Source: PUND01 sp046538345 (GTDB lineage: Bacteria > Planctomycetota > Phycisphaerae > SM23-33). Taken from it: a stretch of 15,670 nt of DNA. Where the stretch lies: positions 1 to 15,670 of the forward strand of contig JBKHJB010000033.1 of the NCBI GenBank assembly GCA_046538345.1, given 5' to 3'. A program made the position numbers and the translations under genes. Each line of letters starts with the position of its first letter. Positions within the stretch are counted from its first letter, which is position 1. The notes under the pieces are model-generated. The model was not told where the DNA came from. It saw only the letters and a program-made list of their open reading frames with translations, and did no database searches. Shown one piece after another: positions 1-6,873 of this stretch.

Positions 1-50
1 CCGACTTGAGTCCGCTTGCGGACGGCGGACCCTACCTTCTAGATATACAC

Positions 51-56
51 GGAGAG
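51..56 (+). promoter_or_regulatory. Ribosome binding site setting the rpsT start
   Basis: GGAGAG lies 6 bases upstream of the GTG at 63. It favours that GTG over the ATG at 6. The residues between 6 and 62 are not part of any S20 protein I know, while the residues from the GTG onward are. Confidence 0.75.
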
Positions 57-62
57 CGACAC

Positions 63-332
63 GTGGCGCATTCGCTGTCGGCGAAAAAGAGAATTCGTCA
101 GAACGTAAAGCAAAACGGGCGTAACCGCTGGCGCAAGCGTCAGCTCAAGGGCGCGATGCGAGGTTTTGAACAGGCGCTGGGCGAGAAGGACTTCGACACA
201 GCCGAGCAGCGCCTCCGGGAATGTTACAGGGTGCTGGACAGAGTGGCCGGTAAAGGCATCATCCACAAAAATGCCGCCGGCCGCAGGAAGGCGCATCTGG
301 CCCGGGAGCTTAGCCGCGCGCGAAACGCCTGA
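63..332 (+). CDS. rpsT: 30S ribosomal protein S20 (bS20)
   Basis: This is a primary 16S rRNA-binding protein of the small subunit, which helps fold the 5' domain and helix 44. The product is 89 residues, the usual family length, and very basic. It opens with the family signature (V/M)AHSLSAKKRIRQN and carries KGIIHKNAAGRRKAHLAREL near the end, the conserved S20 C-terminal helix pattern in which K-x-x-x-H-K-N-x-A-x-R-x-K is typical. I chose the GTG at 63 over the in-frame ATG at 6 because GGAGAG sits 6 bases upstream and the protein then starts exactly where S20 proteins start. No gene lies upstream inside the window. A methyltransferase gene follows 54 bases downstream in the same frame. Identification is firm; the GTG start is likely. 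Confidence 0.95.
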   Translation: MAHSLSAKKRIRQNVKQNGRNRWRKRQLKGAMRGFEQALGEKDFDTAEQRLRECYRVLDRVAGKGIIHKNAAGRRKAHLARELSRARNA

Positions 333-386
333 TTATCGGCGCCTCGCCGCCAGAGAGCAGCGCATGTTTTCCGGCGCTTCGGCAAC

Positions 387-956
387 ATGTCGCCTGAACA
401 TATCCCCTATGCCGGCCGGGGCGGTGAAAAACTCGCCTCGGCTCTGGATGCCTTCGAACTTTCGGTGAAGGGAGCGGTCTGCGCCGACTTCGGCTCGGCT
501 ACCGGGGGCTTCTGCGACTGTCTGCTCCGCCGTGGGGCCGTTCGCGTCCACTCTGTGGACACCTGCTATGGACAGCTCGACTGGAAGCTCCGCAAAGACC
601 CCCGTGTGGAGGTTCACGAGCGGACCAACGCCCTGCACGCCAAACCGCCCGAACAGGTGGAGTTGGTTACCATCGATGTGGGGTGGACACCGCAACGACT
701 GATAATCCCAGCCGCAGAGAGTTGGCTGCGCGGGGGGGGATACGTGGTCTCGCTGTTGAAGCCCATCTACGAGCTGCGCAAGCTCCGTCGGGGCCGACCG
801 CCCCGTAAACTCGAGGACGACCACGCGCGGGCTATCTGCTCGGAGGTGCTCCAGACACTCATCGACGCCGGGCACGACACCCGGGCCGTGACCACAAGCC
901 CAGTGCGGGGCAAAGGCGGGAACCTCGAGTTCTTCCTGCTGTTGCTTCGTGCGTAG
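387..956 (+). CDS. TlyA/FtsJ-type rRNA 2'-O-methyltransferase lacking the S4 domain
   Basis: This is a predicted SAM-dependent ribose 2'-O-methyltransferase of the TlyA (hemolysin A) family, which modifies 16S and 23S rRNA. The 189-residue product begins directly with the linker motif YAGRGGEKLASALDAF (residues 8-23). The SAM site follows (DFGSATGGFCDCLL, 34-47), then the TlyA signature CYGQLDWKLRKDPRV (60-74). A K-D-K-E catalytic set is visible: K15, D97 in IDVGW, K125 in LLKPIYE, and E181 in GGNLEFFLL. TlyA proteins are normally about 250-270 residues with an N-terminal S4 RNA-binding domain of about 60 residues. That domain is absent, and I see no in-frame start between the rpsT stop and this ATG. 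No clear Shine-Dalgarno precedes the ATG. The position just after rpsT fits ribosome maturation. The rRNA target is unknown. Confidence 0.85.
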   Translation: MSPEHIPYAGRGGEKLASALDAFELSVKGAVCADFGSATGGFCDCLLRRGAVRVHSVDTCYGQLDWKLRKDPRVEVHERTNALHAKPPEQVELVTIDVGWTPQRLIIPAAESWLRGGGYVVSLLKPIYELRKLRRGRPPRKLEDDHARAICSEVLQTLIDAGHDTRAVTTSPVRGKGGNLEFFLLLLRA

Positions 957-1133
957 CACCGGTCCGGTTAGCGTACAGTGCGGGGGCATGTCCCGGGGAC
1001 TAATCGAAAACACTTGCGGTTCTCCCGCCTCGGCGCGCATAATCCGCCCGTACCAGAGCAAAATACATCCGTGGGCGCGAGATACCATATCTCTACCGCC
1101 CCATGTAAAATTCCGGCATGTCTCAGCATTGGA

Positions 1134-1148
1134 TGTGACCTGCTTACA
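1134..1148 (+). promoter_or_regulatory. Possible operator: imperfect 15-bp dyad upstream of the MFS gene
   Basis: The sequence TGTGACCTGCTTACA has matching outer arms (TGT.A / T.ACA) around a central base. It lies 47 bases upstream of the MFS start, in the 957-1195 intergenic stretch, which otherwise shows nothing I can name. Dyads of this size are common targets of dimeric repressors or CRP-like proteins. It does not fit the CRP consensus, and chance is a real alternative. Confidence 0.2.
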
Positions 1149-1181
1149 CGTTAGGGCTGCTTTGTTAAATGCTTTTCTCAC

Positions 1182-1186
1182 AGGAG
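1182..1186 (+). promoter_or_regulatory. Ribosome binding site setting the MFS start
   Basis: AGGAG lies 9 bases before the ATG at 1196. The ATG at 1169 lies upstream of this site, so it cannot use it. The later ATG at 1217 would cut close to the first membrane segment. Confidence 0.65.
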
Positions 1187-1195
1187 TGTGTGAAG

Positions 1196-2527
1196 ATGCC
1201 CGGAACGGAAAAGGTGATGAACCGCTGGTTGGTCGTACTCGGTGGTATCGTTATTCAGCTCTGCCTCGGAGCGATCTACGCATGGTCGGCTTTCACCGGC
1301 AAACTGACGAGCGAGCCATACGGGTTCAGTAAAACCGAGACGCAGGTCGTCTTCTCGCTGGGTCTGCTGACCTTCGCGGGCGTGATGGCACTGATAGCCG
1401 GCAAATGGCAGAAAAAGTCCGGGCCGCGGATTGTGGCACTGACCGGGGGTCTGGTGCTCGGAGCGGGCTATGTTCTGGCGGGGGTCTCGGGCACCAATTT
1501 CTGGGGCATTCTCATCGGCATTGGTCTGCTCGGAGGCGCCGGCATCGGTCTGGCGTATGTCTGTCCAATCGCGGCCTTGGTCAAGTGGTTCCCGGATAAG
1601 AAGGGTCTGATTACCGGTCTGGCGGTGGCCGGCTTCGGCTTCGGCGCGCTGATATGGATCAAACTTACCACCGGCTTCAAATTCGGCCCGGTGAACCTCA
1701 CCCCGGGCTGGTCCGGTCTCTACGGCACGGCGGAAAACCCGGCCTGGAGTGTGAACCAGGTGTTCATGCTCTACGGATTGCTTTTCGCCGCACTTGTGTG
1801 TCTCGGCTCGCTGGTGATGGTAAACCCACCTGCCGGCTGGCGGCCGGCGGGATGGGCTCCGCCGGAGGGCCAGGACGCCTCCTCGACCGGCGGTGTGAAT
1901 TTCACCGCACCGCAGATGGTCAAGACGCCGCAGTTCTGGGCGCTGTTCGGAACGTTCCTGGTCGGCGCCACGGCCGGGCTGATGGTAATCGGCATCATCG
2001 GATTGTTCGGCGAAGACATGCTTACCTCTCGGGGTTTTGCCCGTGAAGACGCCATAATCGCCGCCGGTACGGCAATGGGATTATTTTACGCCCTGTTCAA
2101 CGGGTTGGGGCGGATCGTCTGGGGTTCCATCTCCGACCTGCTGGGTCGGCGAAACTCCATCGTACTGATGACCGGCCTGCAGGGCGTCATGATGCTGCTG
2201 TTCTTCTTCATCGGACGTTACGTGCCCGGTCTGTGGATCGGAGCGGCCATCATCGGGTTCAACTTCGGAGGCAACTTTGCGCTGTTCCCCGCCGCGACGG
2301 CCGACTTCTTCGGTAACGCCAACGTCGGGACCAACTACCCGCTGGTGTTCCTGTCCTATGGCGCCGGCGGCGTCATCGGACCGCTTCTGGGCGGAGTCAT
2401 GGGCGACCTGCAGGTATGGATGTGGGCGTTTCTACCCGCCGGCGTTGCCTGCCTGATCGCAGCCGGCATGATGATGGGTGTCAAGCCGCCGTCCAAGGCC
2501 TCCCAGCCGGCCGCCGGCGAGGCATAG
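1196..2527 (+). CDS. OFA-family MFS transporter (oxalate/formate antiporter-like)
   Basis: This is a predicted inner-membrane secondary transporter of the major facilitator superfamily, OFA branch (relatives of OxlT and YhjX), which moves small monocarboxylates or dicarboxylates. The product is 443 residues with about 12 hydrophobic segments. TM1 carries QLCLGAIYAWSAF (residues 21-33), the family pattern. The TM2-3 loop has GKWQKKSGPR, and LVKWFPDKKGLITGLAVAGFGFG marks TM4-5, another OFA hallmark. A polar loop rich in Pro and Gly (NPPAGWRPAGWAPPEG) separates the two six-helix halves. The second half repeats the MFS loop motif as GRIVWGSISDLLGRR. The gene stands alone, 239 bases after its upstream neighbour and followed by a terminator. 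The substrate cannot be read from sequence; oxalate, formate or pyruvate are only family possibilities. Confidence 0.88.
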   Translation: MPGTEKVMNRWLVVLGGIVIQLCLGAIYAWSAFTGKLTSEPYGFSKTETQVVFSLGLLTFAGVMALIAGKWQKKSGPRIVALTGGLVLGAGYVLAGVSGTNFWGILIGIGLLGGAGIGLAYVCPIAALVKWFPDKKGLITGLAVAGFGFGALIWIKLTTGFKFGPVNLTPGWSGLYGTAENPAWSVNQVFMLYGLLFAALVCLGSLVMVNPPAGWRPAGWAPPEGQDASSTGGVNFTAPQMVKTPQFWALFGTFLVGATAGLMVIGIIGLFGEDMLTSRGFAREDAIIAAGTAMGLFYALFNGLGRIVWGSISDLLGRRNSIVLMTGLQGVMMLLFFFIGRYVPGLWIGAAIIGFNFGGNFALFPAATADFFGNANVGTNYPLVFLSYGAGGVIGPLLGGVMGDLQVWMWAFLPAGVACLIAAGMMMGVKPPSKASQPAAGEA

Positions 2528-2548
2528 ACCACTTCCCAGACAAAAGAA

Positions 2549-2576
2549 CCCCCGGCCTCGACTCACGCCGGGAGGG
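2549..2576 (+). other. Short GC hairpin after the MFS stop codon
   Basis: CCCGGC at 2551-2556 pairs with GCCGGG at 2567-2572, with flanking C and G runs that could lengthen the stem. No T run follows. It may only add 3'-end stability ahead of the stronger terminator just downstream. Confidence 0.4.
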
Positions 2577-2588
2577 ATTGCGAAATCA

Positions 2589-2636
2589 CGGGCGTCTCCG
2601 CGGTCTTTACAGGACCACGCCGGGGACGCCCGTTTT
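2589..2636 (+). terminator. Rho-independent terminator of the MFS gene
   Basis: The left arm starting CGGGCGTC at 2589 pairs with the right arm ending GACGCCCG at 2632. The pairing continues inward imperfectly through CCG and GGTC/GACC to a short TTTACAG loop. TTTT follows at 2633-2636. The stem is long and GC-rich and lies 61 bases after the MFS stop, which is the layout of an intrinsic terminator. Confidence 0.75.
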
Positions 2637-2871
2637 CATACCCTATTTGCCTCCGGGCAGCGCTCCTCGCCGAAGAGCCACGAACGCCAGGCCGCCTTGC
2701 CGCTTCTCGCCAAGGGTGTGTTTCTACCGCCGGGGCCCTTGGCGGTGCGATAACTACGCGACGGCAAGTGTGGTCACACGCCTCAGACGCCCCGAAAAAC
2801 GCGGCCGCATCGGTCAACATCCTTCGCCCATGCCCTTTTGCGCGACAACAGAATTTTTTTGCGGGAGCGCC
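2637..2871 (+). other. Gene-free stretch with two mutually exclusive hairpins
   Basis: I find no convincing gene here. Two perfect inverted repeats share bases: CGCCAAGGG (2708-2716) pairs with CCCTTGGCG (2736-2744), and ACCGCC (2726-2731) pairs with GGCGGT (2741-2746). They cannot form together. A smaller dyad, GTGTG..CACAC, lies at 2768-2779. No known riboswitch consensus was recognised. The region could be a spacer, a small-RNA locus or a 5' leader, and nothing in it decides between these. Confidence 0.3.
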
Positions 2872-2900
2872 TTGTTTATTATAAAAATACTAGCTATATA
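2872..2900 (+). promoter_or_regulatory. Predicted sigma-70-type promoter of the arsR-family gene
   Basis: TTGTTT (2872-2877) and TATATA (2895-2900) are separated by exactly 17 bases in a strikingly AT-rich patch inside GC-rich DNA. An alternative -10 is TATAGT at 2901-2906. Either choice puts the transcription start within a few bases of the ATG at 2911, so the message would have almost no leader. Confidence 0.5.
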
Positions 2901-2905
2901 TATAG
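2894..2905 (+). promoter_or_regulatory. Perfect 12-bp palindrome over the -10 region, candidate ArsR operator
   Basis: CTATATATATAG is its own reverse complement. It overlaps the predicted -10 and ends 5 bases before the regulator's ATG. ArsR-family repressors typically bind AT-rich dyads over their own promoter, so autoregulation is plausible. The dyad does not extend well outside 12 bases, and a TATA run is palindromic by nature. Confidence 0.4.
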
Positions 2906-2910
2906 TGATA

Positions 2911-3240
2911 ATGACAACAACGACAGGCAATCAGGCGCAGAACCAGGCGTCGATCCCCGCAGAGAAATGGGAGCTTGTGGCCCGGACGCTGAAGGCGGTC
3001 GCGCACCCGCTCCGCCTGCGGATTATCGACCTGCTGGAAGGCGGCGAGCGGAGCGTAGGCGACATAAGCGAATCCCTGGGCGCCAAGCCCGCGGTCACCA
3101 GCCAGCAGTTGGGGCTGATGCGCGACCGCGGCATTCTGGACGTTCGCCACGAGGGCACACACGCCTACTACCGGATCGCCAACCCGAACGTCGTGGAGGT
3201 GATCCACTGCGTCCGCCGGTCCTGCGATGCGGAGCGGTAG
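2911..3240 (+). CDS. ArsR-family winged-helix transcriptional regulator
   Basis: This is a 109-residue DNA-binding repressor of the ArsR/SmtB type, the usual family length. The signature AHPLRLRIIDLLEGGE spans residues 31-46. It is followed by the helix-turn-helix (VGDISESLGAKPAVTSQQLGLMRDRGIL, 49-76) and the beta-wing VRHEGTHAYYRI (78-89). The classic metal-binding ELCVCDL of helix 3 is absent. The only cysteines are C100 and C105 in the C-terminal helix (IHCVRRSC), next to H99 and E96. I chose the ATG at 2911; starting at the upstream TTG (2872) would add an implausible hydrophobic leader. No Shine-Dalgarno lies at normal distance, which fits a leaderless or near-leaderless message. The RND operon starts 124 bases downstream on the same strand, so it is the likely target. 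The inducer is unknown. Confidence 0.9.
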   Translation: MTTTTGNQAQNQASIPAEKWELVARTLKAVAHPLRLRIIDLLEGGERSVGDISESLGAKPAVTSQQLGLMRDRGILDVRHEGTHAYYRIANPNVVEVIHCVRRSCDAER

Positions 3241-3364
3241 TGCGGCAATCAGCACTGGAAGTTGTCCTTAAGCGGTCACCGGCGCATAGGATATGCCGAA
3301 GGCGATGATGAGCACCCGGCCGAAGCTTTGATAAGCCGAACAGGCGTGAGAAGGGAATCACCGC

Positions 3365-6300
3365 ATGAAGCTTGGGACCTACATGGTTGACAAAGCCGCC
3401 GGGCATCACCGCATCGTGCTGGTGGTGGTGCTGGCTGTAACTGTGGCGACGGCCCTGCTGGCGGCGCTGCCGTCAATCGCGCCGGAGAAGTTCGCCGCGC
3501 TCAACCCCCTCCGCGTGGACACCGACCCGGAGAACATGCTCGCCGACGACGAGCCGGTGCGGGTCTTCCACAACCGCATGAAGGACCGCTTCGCCCTGAA
3601 CGACATGGTCGTCGTCGGCGTGGTCAACAACGAGCACCAAAGCGGCGTGTTCAACCCCCGGTCGCTGGGACGCGTGTACGAGCTGACCGAGTTCGCCAAA
3701 ACACTCCGTTGGCCCGGAAAAGACGGCGAAACCGAGGGCGTCATACTGCGTGACATCATCGCACCGTCCACCGTGGACAACATCGAGCCGGGCGCTGAGG
3801 GTGAAATCCGCTTCAACTACATGATGCCCCAACCACCGCGGACAGCCGAGCATGCCCGCGAGATCCTGGAAAACTCCCACCGCATCCCCTTCCTAAAGGG
3901 CACGATGGTCTCCGAGCAAGGCGACAACGCCGTAGCCGTTTACCTGCCCATCACCAGCAAAGACATCAGTTTCCGCATATACGACTCGCTGAACCGGCGG
4001 ATCCCTGTGCTCTGGCTGTGGGCGCCGCTTGCGTCGGACATCGCCGAGAGCACCGACCAGGCCCGGGCGCTTGAGCCACTCGGCAGACTCGCCTCGCACC
4101 AGGCAAGCGACGCGGCGGAGTTCAAAAGCTTTTTCAATTCATTTGCGCGCGAGCTTGCCGCGCACGGTAGCCGTAGCGAGGGCTGGCAGGCAGCCGTCGC
4201 AGCGGTGGAAGATTGGCCCGGAGCCGCCCAAGGCGACGACGCCGAGGTCGACTCGGTGAGACCTGATGAGGACGACCCCCTTGCGCCGACGCCGACCCTG
4301 GAGCCGGACCAACCAACCGACGCCGCCGCAACGCGGGCTGCGCGGAGCGCAGTCCGGGAGCTTCAGGAGCATTTGCGAAGCGCGGCGGAAGGCAGCGAAT
4401 ACGCCCCTTATCTGCAACTCGTGGAGTATTACGTCGCCTCGCGTTCCGGCATATCCGCCGGCAGCGAGGAGCTGGCCGCCTCGGCCAAGGCATTCGCGAC
4501 CGACGCGGACGAGTTGCTCTCCGGGGACGCGCAAAGCTATGAGGACCTGCCGGAAGTTGTGGAAACAAGCTTCGCCGCCAACGCCGATTTTCCCGGAAAT
4601 GACGAATACCACATCACCGGTCTACCGGTCGCGGAGGACGTCTTCGGCGTGGAGATGTTCATACAGATGGGTATTTCCGCACCGGCGGCGATGGTGGTGA
4701 TATTCCTGCTGATGCTGCTGTTCTTCCGGAAGCTGGTGCTGATCGTCTCGCCGCTGCTGCTGGCGCTGGTCACGGTGGTGATAACGATGAGCACGCTGGT
4801 GGTCAGCGGCTTTCCGGTGCACATCATGTCCAGCATGATCCCGATTTTCATCATGCCGATCGCGGTGCTGGACTCGGTGCACATCATCAGCGAGTTCTTC
4901 GAGCACTATCAGCAGACCAGGGACCGCCGCGAGACCATCCGGCGCGTCATCGACGCCCTGTTCATGCCGATGCTCTACACCTCGCTGACGTCCTCGGCGG
5001 GCTTCGCCTCGCTGGCGCTTACGCCCATACCCCCGGTGCAGGTCTTCGGACTGTTCGTGGCGCTGGGCGTGATGCTGGCGTGGCTGCTGACGATGACCTT
5101 CATCCCCGCATTCGTGATGCTCATACCGCCGAAGATGCTGGAAAACTTCGGCACGGCCGTCCATAGCCAGACCGACGACCCCGGCGAGAAGACCCGCGTC
5201 GGACGGGTGCTGAAATACCTCGGCGGCGCCACCTACCGCCGCGCCAAGCCCATAGTCGCCCTTGCGGTGGTGGTGATGATAATCGCCGGCTACGGCATCA
5301 GCCGAATCCGCATAAACGACAACCCCATCAAATGGTTCACGAAGTCGCATCCAATCCGCGTCGCCGACGACGTGCTCAACGACGAGCTGGGCGGGACGTA
5401 CATGGCCTACCTCTCTCTGGAGGCGGGCCAGCGGGAGTTCGACGCCGAGCAATCGCTTGAGCGCCTGACGGCCGAGGCGAACAGCAAGGCCGACGACCTC
5501 GCCGAGGACCTCCCCGGCTCGGAGGAAGTGTTCGCTACGCTGGTTGACCTGGCGCGGGAAACCGCAGCCGACGCCGAGAGCGCCGAGCAGTTCTACAACG
5601 AACTGAGCGCCGCCGTCGCCGATCGCCGCGACGAAGCAGAAGGACTGGCATCCTTCGCCTGGGACGAGGCCGCCAACCTCGTGGAATATCTGCGGGAGTC
5701 AAGGCAGGTCTTCAAACAGCCGGAGTATCTCGAGTTCATGCTGGACCTCCAGCGGAAGCTTGCCGTAGTCAACCGCGACGACAAGCAACTGGTCGGAAAA
5801 ACCAACTCGCTGGCCGACATCGTCCGCACCGTGCATCGCGACCTGCGCGGCGGACAGGAGCAGTACCTGACCATCCCCGAAAGCAGGCGCATGGTCGCGG
5901 ACTGCCTGTTCCAATATCAGCAGAGCCACCGCCCGCACGATCTGTGGCACTTCGCGACGCAGGACTATCGTTCGGCGAGCGTCTGGCTGCAGCTCAACAG
6001 CGGCGACAACAGGGATATGACACTGGTAGCCGAGGAGCTGGAGGAATATCTCGACGATGTCCGCGCATCGGCCGCCGATGACCCCGACCACCCGGTGCAT
6101 AACATCTCGACCGACTGGTTCGGGCTGACGTACATCAATGTCATCTGGCAGCAGAAGATGGTCCGCGGCATGCTGGTGGCTTTCGGGGGCAGCTTCCTGG
6201 TGGTGTTCCTGCTGATGACCGTGCTGTTCCGCTCGGCGCTGTGGGGACTGCTGAGCATGGTGCCGCTTACCGTGACGATAGCGGCCATCTACGGCGCAGT

Positions 6301-6868
6301 CGGACTTATCGGCAAGGACTATGACATGCCCGTCGCGGTCCTCAGCGCCCTTACGCTGGGGTTGGCGGTGGACTTCGCCATACACTTCCTCGCCCGCGGC
6401 CGGGCTATGGAGGTGGAGCTTGGCTCCTGGGAGGCGGCCGCGCCGGCTGTGTTCGGCGAGCCGGCGAGAGCAATTGCGCGGAATATAATTGTCATAGCGG
6501 CCGGCTTCCTTCCGCTGCTGCTGGCGCCGCTGATGCCTTACAAAACCGTCGGGGCGCTGATGGCTACGATCCTTCTGGTCGGCGGCGTCGCGACGCTTCT
6601 GCTGCTGCCGGCGTTGATTCGCCTGCTGAGACGCCGGCTGTTCGTCCGCGGAAAGGCGATGGGCCCCCAATGCAATTGCATTACGTGCATCGCGACATCC
6701 GCCGCACTGGTGGCCACCATCGCCGTCAGTGCCGGAAGCTACCTGCACATGTCATGGACGACACTTACGTGGGTCTCCCTGGCGGCGGTGCCCGTACTGT
6801 CGTTTGTCTGCGGCATCATGTCGCGACGAGAGAAGTGTAAGATAACCACTGACAGCTCACAGGAGTGA
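3365..6868 (+). CDS. RND/MMPL-family inner-membrane transporter with C-terminal Cys-bearing membrane tail
   Basis: This is a predicted proton-driven exporter of 1167 residues. It shows the duplicated RND plan: TM1 at about 17-35, a large periplasmic loop (40-434), five helices (about 440-592), TM7 (630-648), a second loop (650-930) and five helices (about 936-1090). Candidate proton-relay aspartates sit in equivalent positions, D503 in AVLDSVHII and D1003 in LAVDFAIHFL. The start of loop 1 (VDTDPENMLADDEPVR) is typical of the MMPL/HpnN-like branch that handles lipids or other hydrophobic cargo. Loop 1 contains an acidic, Pro-rich stretch near 295-320. Loop 2 contains a long Ala/Glu-rich helical insert near 690-790. 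A C-terminal extension carries C1103-x-C1105-x-x-C1108 and two extra hydrophobic segments (about 1110-1128 and 1131-1153). AAGGGA lies 8 bases before the ATG. The stop overlaps the next gene's ribosome binding site. The substrate is unknown. Confidence 0.88.
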   Translation: MKLGTYMVDKAAGHHRIVLVVVLAVTVATALLAALPSIAPEKFAALNPLRVDTDPENMLADDEPVRVFHNRMKDRFALNDMVVVGVVNNEHQSGVFNPRSLGRVYELTEFAKTLRWPGKDGETEGVILRDIIAPSTVDNIEPGAEGEIRFNYMMPQPPRTAEHAREILENSHRIPFLKGTMVSEQGDNAVAVYLPITSKDISFRIYDSLNRRIPVLWLWAPLASDIAESTDQARALEPLGRLASHQASDAAEFKSFFNSFARELAAHGSRSEGWQAAVAAVEDWPGAAQGDDAEVDSVRPDEDDPLAPTPTLEPDQPTDAAATRAARSAVRELQEHLRSAAEGSEYAPYLQLVEYYVASRSGISAGSEELAASAKAFATDADELLSGDAQSYEDLPEVVETSFAANADFPGNDEYHITGLPVAEDVFGVEMFIQMGISAPAAMVVIFLLMLLFFRKLVLIVSPLLLALVTVVITMSTLVVSGFPVHIMSSMIPIFIMPIAVLDSVHIISEFFEHYQQTRDRRETIRRVIDALFMPMLYTSLTSSAGFASLALTPIPPVQVFGLFVALGVMLAWLLTMTFIPAFVMLIPPKMLENFGTAVHSQTDDPGEKTRVGRVLKYLGGATYRRAKPIVALAVVVMIIAGYGISRIRINDNPIKWFTKSHPIRVADDVLNDELGGTYMAYLSLEAGQREFDAEQSLERLTAEANSKADDLAEDLPGSEEVFATLVDLARETAADAESAEQFYNELSAAVADRRDEAEGLASFAWDEAANLVEYLRESRQVFKQPEYLEFMLDLQRKLAVVNRDDKQLVGKTNSLADIVRTVHRDLRGGQEQYLTIPESRRMVADCLFQYQQSHRPHDLWHFATQDYRSASVWLQLNSGDNRDMTLVAEELEEYLDDVRASAADDPDHPVHNISTDWFGLTYINVIWQQKMVRGMLVAFGGSFLVVFLLMTVLFRSALWGLLSMVPLTVTIAAIYGAVGLIGKDYDMPVAVLSALTLGLAVDFAIHFLARGRAMEVELGSWEAAAPAVFGEPARAIARNIIVIAAGFLPLLLAPLMPYKTVGALMATILLVGGVATLLLLPALIRLLRRRLFVRGKAMGPQCNCITCIATSAALVATIAVSAGSYLHMSWTTLTWVSLAAVPVLSFVCGIMSRREKCKITTDSSQE
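6861..6865 (+). promoter_or_regulatory. Ribosome binding site inside the end of the RND gene
   Basis: AGGAG lies 8 bases before the ATG at 6874 and runs into the RND stop codon (TGA at 6866-6868). It rules out the GTG at 6865, which is part of the site itself, and suggests coupled translation of the two genes. Confidence 0.7.
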
Positions 6869-6873
6869 TCCCC

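Noticed and set aside
333..1181. Long minus-strand reading frame opposite the TlyA-like gene
   Set aside because: The plus strand carries a clear methyltransferase with all motifs; the minus product has no recognisable domain.
2416..2910. N-terminal extension of the ArsR reading frame back into the MFS gene
   Set aside because: It would overlap the MFS gene and run through its terminator, and the added residues do not belong to any ArsR protein.
2872..2910. TTG at 2872 with GGGAG four bases upstream as the ArsR start
   Set aside because: It would add a strongly hydrophobic leader to a cytosolic DNA-binding protein, and the bases are better explained as promoter.
4622..5452. Minus-strand reading frame of 276 residues, rich in His, Gln and Arg
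   Set aside because: It lies wholly inside the RND gene, and its His runs are the complement of GTG/ATG-rich membrane-helix codons.
5699..6748. Minus-strand reading frame of 349 residues inside the RND gene
   Set aside because: Opposite-strand shadow in GC-rich DNA; Gln/His/Arg-rich with no domain pattern.
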